From contig JAJTHA010000147.1 of assembly GCA_021299565.1 (NCBI GenBank), forward strand, positions 1-23,946: a stretch of DNA of 23,946 nucleotides, written 5' to 3'. The stretch's first letter is position 1; each line of letters starts with the position of its first letter. This DNA is from Candidatus Caenarcanales bacterium. Its GTDB lineage: Bacteria > Cyanobacteriota > Vampirovibrionia > LMEP-6097. This document shows positions 14,310 to 21,270 of this stretch, one piece after another. Made by a program: the position numbers and the translations under genes. The notes beneath the pieces were generated by a model. That model did not search any database. It saw only the letters and a program-made list of their open reading frames with translations, and had not been told where the DNA came from.

Positions 14310-15361
14310 TTTTTGATATATTTTTCACCTTTTAGCTTTGTAATTAAACCACACAGCTCAAGTGTGCTTAAATCAGCAAGCAATTCGTTAGTAGGGTAAT
14401 CTGTTTGAATACTAATTGTATCTAATCCAGTGCCCTCTTTTGAAAGGCATTTAAGTATTGCGTTTTGTTTTGAGCTTAAGTCTATTTCAAAATTCAATTT
14501 TGTATTAGGTTGATAATTCTTTTTTGTTTTTAAATTTAAAAACTCTTCTAATGAATCCAAATTATAAATTCCCTGGGCAGAATTATTTTCTAGTAGTTGA
14601 TGACAACCAGCAAAACTTTCTTTAAATATATCTGCGGGTACAGTTAGTATTTGCCTTTTGAGTTCTTGGGCGTAAGAAGCAGTAATTAATGAGCCACTAT
14701 TTAAGCTTGCTTCAACAACTATAGTTGTTGGGCTTAGTGCGGCAATTAATCTATTGCGGTGCGAAAAGGTCCAGCTCTCTGCTGGCTGCATAGGCGCAAA
14801 CTCACTGATTATTAGGTTTTCAGGGTTACTTTTTAGTTGCTTGAACATAGCTCGTTGGCTGCCTCCATAACTGAAGCTTTTAAGACCACTTCCAAGAATA
14901 GCTGTTGTTTTTAGATTATGATCTAATGCCGCCTGATGACCAGCAAGGTCTATGCCTCTTGCTAAGCCACTAATAATGTTGACGTGATACTGTGCTAGTT
15001 TGCTGATGATTGCCTCTGTCACTTGGAGCCCATAGCTACTAGCGTTGCGCGTTCCAACTATACTGATAGATTCTTTATAAGAGATTTTACTTAAATCACC
15101 AAAGTAGTAAATAATACTTGGCGGGCTGCTAAGTTCATAAAAAGCTTTTGGATAATTGCTTGAACCATAAATACAATAATTAATTCCTTCTTGCTCGTAG
15201 AGACTTAGTTCTCTTGAGCTTGATTCATGATGCTTTGTTTCGAGTTTCAGTTCGCCGGCTAATTTTTCTATTTCATCGAGGTTTTTGATGATTTGGTTGT
15301 CGCCAATTTTCACACAGTGAGTTTTGATAGCGTAAACCCAAATCGTTTTATCGTCCGTCAT
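14306..15361 (-). CDS. dprA: DNA processing protein DprA
   Basis: DprA protects incoming single-stranded DNA and loads RecA during natural transformation. The protein is 351 residues from ATG 15361. The Rossmann-like core has SIVGTRNASSYG, SGLARGIDLAGHQAAL, TAILGSGL, then SHRNRLIAALSPTTIVVEA and NSGSLITASYAQELKRQ, all family signatures. A short C-terminal winged-helix-like domain ends the protein. A longer frame starts at 15499 and adds 46 residues beginning MGFLFFIGNTNPTCYE. I reject it because an extended -10 (TGtTATCAT) lies 7 bases before ATG 15361. With the ComEA-like protein at 8349 it points to a DNA-uptake pathway. It converges on sepF with no terminator between them. Confidence 0.95.
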   Translation of the reverse strand: MTDDKTIWVYAIKTHCVKIGDNQIIKNLDEIEKLAGELKLETKHHESSSRELSLYEQEGINYCIYGSSNYPKAFYELSSPPSIIYYFGDLSKISYKESISIVGTRNASSYGLQVTEAIISKLAQYHVNIISGLARGIDLAGHQAALDHNLKTTAILGSGLKSFSYGGSQRAMFKQLKSNPENLIISEFAPMQPAESWTFSHRNRLIAALSPTTIVVEASLNSGSLITASYAQELKRQILTVPADIFKESFAGCHQLLENNSAQGIYNLDSLEEFLNLKTKKNYQPNTKLNFEIDLSSKQNAILKCLSKEGTGLDTISIQTDYPTNELLADLSTLELCGLITKLKGEKYIKN

Positions 15362-15368
15362 GGCATTG

Positions 15369-15377
15369 ATGATAACA
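15369..15377 (-). promoter_or_regulatory. extended -10 promoter of dprA
   Basis: Read on the minus strand, TGtTATCAT ends 7 bases before the dprA ATG at 15361. This spacing is the same as for glyQ, the Gfo/Idh gene and the lipoprotein gene, and it decides the start. The perfect palindrome at 15389-15400 would overlap the -35 position. Confidence 0.5.
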
Positions 15378-15388
15378 AGTTTTGCCTG

Positions 15389-15400
15389 GTGGTTAACCAC
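15389..15400. promoter_or_regulatory. 12-bp perfect palindrome upstream of dprA
   Basis: GTGGTTAACCAC reads identically on both strands. It lies about 15 bases upstream of the dprA -10 and so covers the expected -35 region, a usual position for a dimeric repressor or activator site. No second copy was noticed in the window. It lies in the 229-base dprA to PEP carboxylase gap, in which I see no convincing gene. Confidence 0.4.
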
Positions 15401-15579
15401 AAATATGCTGTTGGAATATGCCTCGAAATTAATGTTGTCGATGAGCAAAGTTTCGTAGCATGTCGGATTTGTGTTGCCTATAAAAAACAAGAAACCCACA
15501 ATGGCAGCAGCCCCGAATGCGGAGAAATCTTTGCGAAGAAGGCGACATCATTTTGTGTTTTACTATAGAATGAAGTTGT

Positions 15580-15587
15580 AGGAAGAG
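15580..15587 (+). promoter_or_regulatory. Shine-Dalgarno of the PEP carboxylase homologue
   Basis: AGGAAGAG lies just upstream of the GTG start at 15591, with AGGA spaced 7 bases from it. A TACTAT/TAGAAT -10-like stretch further upstream (15561-15571) would give a leader of about 18-20 bases. This gene therefore looks conventionally leadered, unlike most of its neighbours. Confidence 0.5.
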
Positions 15588-15590
15588 ATT

Positions 15591-18500
15591 GTGCCAAATA
15601 TACAAAGCTCACAGCTAGATGAAATAAGTCCTTCAATAAGGGCTTTGTATCGTGCTATTGGTAAAATTATCGGCAAGCAAATCTATGATAGGGTGGCTAG
15701 TGATCAGTTTTTGGATAATGATCCAGATGCAAGAAAGTCCTATGCAGATGAAGTAATAAATGCAATCACTCAATTCAGAAATGAACTCATCAACACTAGA
15801 GATTTTAAAAATATACAAAAAATTATTGAAAAGCTTTTTGACAAAGAATTAAGTATCGTAATAAAGCAATTAGCTTGGATACTTGAAGCCTATCTTTTAT
15901 TAAATCAATCAAGCACTGCTAGCGCTGAGGTCACTAAGCCTAATGCAACTTTGTCTGATAGAGCTTTTATGGCAAATCTCATTGATGAGATTCGTACTAA
16001 GGTCCTGCAAGAAAAGGATCTTGCAAAAATTTTCACAAAAGATTTTTCAATGAACCTTGTACTGACTGCGCATCCAACAGCTGGTATACAACCAGATTAT
16101 ATTTTTCATATCAAAAACATGGTAAACGCAGTTCAAAAAATTGCTTTTAGGCTAGCGGCTTCTAACAGCAATAATGACCTTAATGTAACTCAATTAGAAT
16201 CGATGGTTTCAGATATTATTGATGACATAATTTTATCCGTCAGTCACATGGTTCGAGCAAAGCCTTATAACTTGGATAGACTAAAACCAAGCGACGAGTC
16301 AAAAAACTTCATTGACAATATTCATGAGGCTTGGGAAATCATCCCCTCTAAAATTCAGGCACTTGAATATGAATTGAAAAAATATTTAGGACAAGAATTT
16401 CGGATACACCAGAGATTTTTTAGAATACACAGCTGGGTGGCTAGAGACATAGATGGTAATCCTACAGTGACTTCTATGGAGCATATGCATGCTATCTTGC
16501 AAGAAAGAGTCAATTTTTTGACAAGATATAGAAGAGATCTTGAAAAATTATTTTTAAGTTTAAGTGATGATTTTACTAGTGATCCAAATTATCCAAGTAA
16601 AACTTATTTCGTAGATGAACAATTCAAAAAATTATATGAGTCTTTGCTGGAGCAAAATACAGATCAAGCTAAGCCTTATCAAGCATATAGAGTAGTTCTA
16701 CTCGCTTTAATCAGTAAATTAAATGCTGTGATTGATCACTTGATGAATATTGCTGATATCAAAGATTTTAATATCACCAAAGTGTTTAATTTTGAAAGAG
16801 ACATTATTCGCCCACTTGAATTAATTAGATCCAATAAAGTTGGAGTTAATACCCAAGAAATTGATTTATTGATTCGTAAAACTGGTGTTTTCGGTGAGTT
16901 TGGCTCTCACGGACATACTAGGCAGGGAGCTGATGCGCTTGCAAAATTAAGCAAATATTTGACTGCTTTTTGGGATAATCAGATTGAACTGAAGACAAAC
17001 TTCATAATCAAAGCGGATTTAATTAAATCAAAATCCATTGATTATAATCTTTTGAGATCCAAAATTACGATTCAATTTATTTCTGAATCTAAAAAAACTC
17101 AAGAAAAAATCTTACAGACCTTTGATTTGTTGGAGTTGAGTGAACTTGGTGGTATAAAACGATTAATTATTAGTATGAATAGTTGCTTTGAGGATATGCT
17201 AAATGCTTTGGTCATAGCAAAAACTATAGATGCATTTCGTCCGGCTCAAGGTGATTTGTTGCCTTGGTCACGTTTAGAGATAGTTCCTTTGACTGAGCAA
17301 ATTGTAGATCTGATAGATTCCTATAAAGTAACTTTGGATGCTTTGCTGAATCCAGCTTGGCATCAATATTTGATAGCCAATAAAGGAAGATTCTATAAAA
17401 TGCGTGGACCATCTGATAGCGGGAAACAAAATGGTTTTGCTGCTTCTCAATGGCAAATGTTTAGATCTAAGCAGTTTGATACTATAGTCGTTGAAATCTT
17501 TAATGCATTTCTAAGAGCCGAAATTTCAGGTGATGATTCCTTGAAAAAATTATGGTTAAATTATCAATCATCTAGTCATGATTCTAGTGAGGATAAAATT
17601 ATCAATGAATCTATCGTTCTTTTTGAAAAGTTTTTCGCTGGTGAACAATTCCCTAAAGCACTTTGGCAAAAAGCTTTCGTGCAAGAAGATTTATCTAGGG
17701 TGAGATTGATTAATTTTGATGGTTGGGGTGAGCCGATCGAAAGAGGTGGAGGCTTAGAGTTTGAATATACTGTCAAATATACTCAGCCTATAGGTTCGCT
17801 GCCGTATTATGAGAGAACGCTACAAGGTGGTGGTGCTCAGCAGTTAACTTCTAGCTTGAGGACAAAGCAAGCGGTACAGGATTTCATTAACGGCGTTTCT
17901 GAAATTGCTGTTAGAAGATTTGCTTTGGATAGGTATTATGCTGTTGAGTCATTAATTTTAGATCCAAATTTTGTTGAAACCATGAACAGAATGACGTTGC
18001 TCCTCAGGCAATCACTCAGAAATGAAGTTATAGGTATTGATCTTGAGGATGATAATAAAGTCTTTGATGAAAATAATTTGAGGCTTTATTTCAGGCATGT
18101 GGTCACCTCTCCTTTAGTATTTTTAGATTTGTTCAATATAGCGAGTAGACCTACGTCACGCTCAGGCACTCAAATTAAAGAATTTTTAGATCAAACTCAA
18201 TACAGTAATAATTTATTGGAGTTGGCAAATAATTTGCAAATAGAAAATATTCTTCAAATTCTTGCGGATATTAGAGCTATTCCTTATGCTGCGATGTTTA
18301 CTTTGGTTGGCGGCAATCATGTATCTTTTTATGGCTTTGACAAAATTATTTCTGATTCTGAAAAATTCTGTATTGGAAAAGGAAAGACCAAAAAAACCTT
18401 GCTCGAGTGGATAAGCTATTTTTATCAAGATGAGAATGATAGTCAGGAGCACAGGTTGATGAAGCATATTATTGACTCACTTGAAAAAGGCATCATGACA

Positions 18501-18911
18501 GCTGATCAGGATTGCTATCGTAGGGCGCATGAAATCATTGAGAAAACTATTGATCCAAGTTACAATTCAGCAAATGATTTATTGATATTTAAATTACTGG
18601 CAGCTCAACAATCAACTATGAATTTTGTTGCTCTCGTTAAAAAATACAAAGTCAATAATCCTCAAAAAGTCTTGATTACAGAATTGTTGCAATCCAATTT
18701 AGCAGAAAAAGATTTGATGCTGGCAAGAAGAAACGATGCTGCTGTTCCGAGAATGGGAATCGCGGTTAGTATCGCTCAGATTTTTGAGCATTGCAAAAAA
18801 CATTCTGTTAATCCTTTAGCCAGAGAGAATATTCCTGAAAATCTACTTGATTTAATAAGAAAAGCTTTTGCCGCTGGTGCTTCAACTTTTGGCAATGGAT
18901 GTATAGATTAG
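15591..18911 (+). CDS. divergent phosphoenolpyruvate carboxylase family protein
   Basis: PEP carboxylase converts PEP and bicarbonate to oxaloacetate. This 1106-residue protein is longer than the usual 850-1000 but collinear with the family. VLTAHPT keeps the catalytic His (H161). SWVARDIDGNP (281-291) corresponds to SWMGGDRDGNP, MRGPSDSGKQNG (604-615) to MLGYSDSAKDAG with its Lys kept (K612), IASRPTSR (850-857) to GSRPAKR, and IRAIPYAAMF keeps its Arg (R895). The loop normally reading FHGRGGSxGRGGGP is FDGWGEPIERGGG (709-721): His becomes Asp, the first Arg becomes Trp, and only the later Arg and the glycines remain. The RD of GGDRDGNP is also altered, and the C-terminus is GNGCID rather than the usual NTG. 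Family membership is clear, but normal carboxylase activity is doubtful, so I give no gene symbol. Confidence 0.85.
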   Translation: MPNIQSSQLDEISPSIRALYRAIGKIIGKQIYDRVASDQFLDNDPDARKSYADEVINAITQFRNELINTRDFKNIQKIIEKLFDKELSIVIKQLAWILEAYLLLNQSSTASAEVTKPNATLSDRAFMANLIDEIRTKVLQEKDLAKIFTKDFSMNLVLTAHPTAGIQPDYIFHIKNMVNAVQKIAFRLAASNSNNDLNVTQLESMVSDIIDDIILSVSHMVRAKPYNLDRLKPSDESKNFIDNIHEAWEIIPSKIQALEYELKKYLGQEFRIHQRFFRIHSWVARDIDGNPTVTSMEHMHAILQERVNFLTRYRRDLEKLFLSLSDDFTSDPNYPSKTYFVDEQFKKLYESLLEQNTDQAKPYQAYRVVLLALISKLNAVIDHLMNIADIKDFNITKVFNFERDIIRPLELIRSNKVGVNTQEIDLLIRKTGVFGEFGSHGHTRQGADALAKLSKYLTAFWDNQIELKTNFIIKADLIKSKSIDYNLLRSKITIQFISESKKTQEKILQTFDLLELSELGGIKRLIISMNSCFEDMLNALVIAKTIDAFRPAQGDLLPWSRLEIVPLTEQIVDLIDSYKVTLDALLNPAWHQYLIANKGRFYKMRGPSDSGKQNGFAASQWQMFRSKQFDTIVVEIFNAFLRAEISGDDSLKKLWLNYQSSSHDSSEDKIINESIVLFEKFFAGEQFPKALWQKAFVQEDLSRVRLINFDGWGEPIERGGGLEFEYTVKYTQPIGSLPYYERTLQGGGAQQLTSSLRTKQAVQDFINGVSEIAVRRFALDRYYAVESLILDPNFVETMNRMTLLLRQSLRNEVIGIDLEDDNKVFDENNLRLYFRHVVTSPLVFLDLFNIASRPTSRSGTQIKEFLDQTQYSNNLLELANNLQIENILQILADIRAIPYAAMFTLVGGNHVSFYGFDKIISDSEKFCIGKGKTKKTLLEWISYFYQDENDSQEHRLMKHIIDSLEKGIMTADQDCYRRAHEIIEKTIDPSYNSANDLLIFKLLAAQQSTMNFVALVKKYKVNNPQKVLITELLQSNLAEKDLMLARRNDAAVPRMGIAVSIAQIFEHCKKHSVNPLARENIPENLLDLIRKAFAAGASTFGNGCID

Positions 18912-18980
18912 TACTTTAGTTTAATTTATGCAAAACATTAGAAAACCACAGCCTTAGACTCAACATAATCCCGACCAATC

Positions 18981-18989
18981 TGTCATAAT
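18981..18989 (+). promoter_or_regulatory. extended -10 promoter of the first tandem paralogue
   Basis: TGtCATAAT ends 7 bases before the GTG at 18997, again the leaderless spacing. No equivalent element lies at this spacing before the second paralogue at 21271. Confidence 0.5.
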
Positions 18990-18996
18990 ACTTAGT

Positions 18997-21162
18997 GTGA
19001 AGCTACAAACATTTCAAAATTCAATACAAAAATATTTGAATAATACAGACTATTCGTTTGATCCAGAAGAGTTTTTTATCGGCCTTGATAAAGTGTTCCA
19101 GAAAGCCCTAAAGCCAGATCGCAAAAAAATAGCTCCCACTGATTCAGACTCAGATAATAACTATGCTAGAAATATTGCAAGAGCATATATTGAATTAGAG
19201 AACAATGATGACAAAATAATTTTTGCTAAATTAGCCACATATATAGGTGATCTTTTTCAAATTCAATTATTCCAGGGGCTTCACCAGGGGCTAATTGAAC
19301 TTCAAGTAGATGACACCGCTTTAGATGATTCAACCGATCCAACATTAGAATTTTGTCAAATTTTAGACGCCAAACCAAGTTATGAAGAGCTTAAAGCAAG
19401 AATAGAAGATTTCTATAGGCAATGTAAAACATATAGGGACGTCGGCGATAGCTCAAAAGATTTTGAAGATGCATTTAATGAATTAGTCCAAGCGAAGCCA
19501 AGTCCTGAGCAATGGCGAACTTATTCAAAGCAAGTAGCTTTGTATTTAGATGAAGAGTGCCCTACAGAAGAATTAACAAGAGCTTTTTGTAAATTAGTTC
19601 AAATCAAACCTAGTTTCGAACAATGGCAAATTTATGCTCAGCAAGTTGCCTCATACATAGACCAATATCAGGATACATGCGGCTTAAGCATAGCAGCTTG
19701 TAATTTAATTGAAAGTAATAAAGTTGATTCTTTAGGAAAACCATTAGCCATATTTGTTAAAGTCAAGCAGATCAATGATAAGCAAACAAATCCTGAGGCA
19801 AAAATTGAGATCAATAATTGGCTTGGAGATAATGTAATAGCATTGTTGCATTTAGAGGATAGATACCCAAAAATTCATAAATTTTTATTGGGGCAATTAG
19901 AAGACAGAAAGAATACGGCGTTGTATGCGGAAGAAATTGCTATTTTCAATGAACTCAATGAGCAACAATTGGAAATACTCGATCATATTTATCAAAATAA
20001 ACAAGATTTTTTCAATAATGATCAGCGTAATTTTTTAAAATTGGCAAGGCTAATCAAGTGCTTTAGCGACTCCCCAATTAAAATAGATGAAATTAAGGCA
20101 TTGAAAGCTAATCCTCAAGCTGTATTTAGGTTTTTTGGAGAAAAATTACTTGGACTATTGCAGACACAGTTTGGCATTAAGATTGATAAAGTCAATTTTA
20201 ATATTGAGAATTTTGAAAAAAACTGGGATATAGCAAATCTCGGGACTCTGCTTGTGGCTTCAAATACTTGGGAAGAGCAGGATGCAAAATTATTCCAAAT
20301 CCTTATTCAGGCAGCAATTGATGGTAAATTAAATCAATTATTTTCAGATCAAGTTGATAAATCTGCAGATGAGATAACTAAAACTGTTCAAAAGGCTTTT
20401 AAGGAATTCAAAAAAGTCATGAAAGAGTATGAACTTAATTTTGCTAAATGGCAAAATGCATATAAAGTAGTCGACAAAATAGAGGCATCAAGAGATTTAA
20501 GTTCTGGTACGCAAGCAAGTTATAGACAGCTTTTTACTGCTTTTCAGGCATTCATTACGAAACAAAAAATTCGTGAAAATCTTGATAGCTTCAAGCAGGA
20601 CAATTTATCCATATCAGGCAAAAAGTCTCTAAGCAATTTGATTAAAAAAATCATAGAAAAGCAAAATTATGCGGGGAATATCCCAGAAGCAATCGCTGAT
20701 TTACAAAACTATTTAAATCAAAAAGAAGATAAAAGAAACACTCAATATATTTCAATAGCTGATCCTAGCGATTTAGGGCATAATCTCTTTGCTGGTAATA
20801 GAGCAAATAGCTGTACTGCTTTTGGCAGTAATGCTAAAGCTATTTTGTATCTTCTTTCCGATCCAGGTACAAAATATATTTTGGTTAAAAATGCAGAAGG
20901 GAATATCACTGGTTACGCTAGAATCTTTCTAACTTTGGATAAAAATAATCAAGCAAAAATATTTATAGATTCAGTCGATGGATCGGCTCATAATTTCATG
21001 CCTGGGATTAAACAACAACTCGAAAAATTAGCTAAAGAAATTGGCATAACCCAAGAAGACTTTAGCTATACAAGAAACTCGAAAATTGCAAAAGTTAAAC
21101 TTGGTTCAAGTCCTTTTCCAAAATCATATTTTCATCACGCGTCAAGGAATATGGTGATTTAA
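18997..21162 (+). CDS. tandem paralogue A: helical-repeat protein with conserved C-terminal domain
   Basis: A 721-residue protein with no signal peptide or membrane segment; I recognise no family. Residues about 127-241 contain 37-residue helical repeats of the form PSxEQWxxYxxQVAxYxD...AFxxLVQIK: two clear copies (168-204 and 205-241) and a looser one before them. A middle alpha-helical region (LLHLEDRYPKIHKFLLGQLEDRK, split in two around the proline turn) is shared with paralogue B. The C-terminal domain (about 560-721) contains GHNLFAGNRANSCTAFG (H595, C606) and ILVKNAEGNITGYARIFLTLD, followed by KIFIDSVDGSAHN. The strand-turn-strand pattern is loosely reminiscent of a GNAT acetyltransferase core, but that is speculative. 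The GTG start agrees with the aligned start of B and with the promoter spacing. Confidence 0.75.
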   Translation: MKLQTFQNSIQKYLNNTDYSFDPEEFFIGLDKVFQKALKPDRKKIAPTDSDSDNNYARNIARAYIELENNDDKIIFAKLATYIGDLFQIQLFQGLHQGLIELQVDDTALDDSTDPTLEFCQILDAKPSYEELKARIEDFYRQCKTYRDVGDSSKDFEDAFNELVQAKPSPEQWRTYSKQVALYLDEECPTEELTRAFCKLVQIKPSFEQWQIYAQQVASYIDQYQDTCGLSIAACNLIESNKVDSLGKPLAIFVKVKQINDKQTNPEAKIEINNWLGDNVIALLHLEDRYPKIHKFLLGQLEDRKNTALYAEEIAIFNELNEQQLEILDHIYQNKQDFFNNDQRNFLKLARLIKCFSDSPIKIDEIKALKANPQAVFRFFGEKLLGLLQTQFGIKIDKVNFNIENFEKNWDIANLGTLLVASNTWEEQDAKLFQILIQAAIDGKLNQLFSDQVDKSADEITKTVQKAFKEFKKVMKEYELNFAKWQNAYKVVDKIEASRDLSSGTQASYRQLFTAFQAFITKQKIRENLDSFKQDNLSISGKKSLSNLIKKIIEKQNYAGNIPEAIADLQNYLNQKEDKRNTQYISIADPSDLGHNLFAGNRANSCTAFGSNAKAILYLLSDPGTKYILVKNAEGNITGYARIFLTLDKNNQAKIFIDSVDGSAHNFMPGIKQQLEKLAKEIGITQEDFSYTRNSKIAKVKLGSSPFPKSYFHHASRNMVI
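20683..21002 (+). repeat. C-terminal coding segment nearly identical to 22840-23159
   Basis: This 320-base part of paralogue A aligns without gaps to paralogue B. The first 62 bases (20683-20744 against 22840-22901) are identical, and 20866-21002 matches 23023-23159 at 136 of 137 bases. The stretch from about 20814 to 20865 differs at about 14 of 52 positions, mostly at silent sites. Identity is therefore patchy, which points to local gene conversion. Confidence 0.85.
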
Positions 21163-21270
21163 TTTGATACTAATCATTGTAAAAAACTTAAGGGGAAATT
21201 AGTAGGTCTGGTTTTAACAAATAAGTAAAAACCCCCATAAAATAATGTCCACAAGGACTTTGTATATACG

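Noticed and set aside
15362..15499. 46-residue N-terminal extension of DprA starting MGFLFFIG
   Set aside because: It has no DprA-family support, and the extended -10 at 15369-15377 with ATG 15361 seven bases downstream explains the start better. The same bases also read open on the plus strand (15293-15568), which I take as a chance frame.
15591..18911. Two fused genes as the cause of the 1106-residue PEP carboxylase homologue
   Set aside because: Family motifs occur in normal order from residue 158 to the C-terminus, so the extra length comes from insertions spread along one domain architecture.
19375..19720. Repeats in paralogue A as a CRISPR-like array
   Set aside because: The repetition is at protein level in an open reading frame with 37-residue periodicity; the DNA repeats are imperfect and there are no spacers.
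21241..21270. Leaderless promoter before paralogue B (TGTATATAC at 21261-21269)
   Set aside because: The hexamer would end only one base before the ATG, which does not fit the 6-8 base spacing of the other genes; start mechanism left open.
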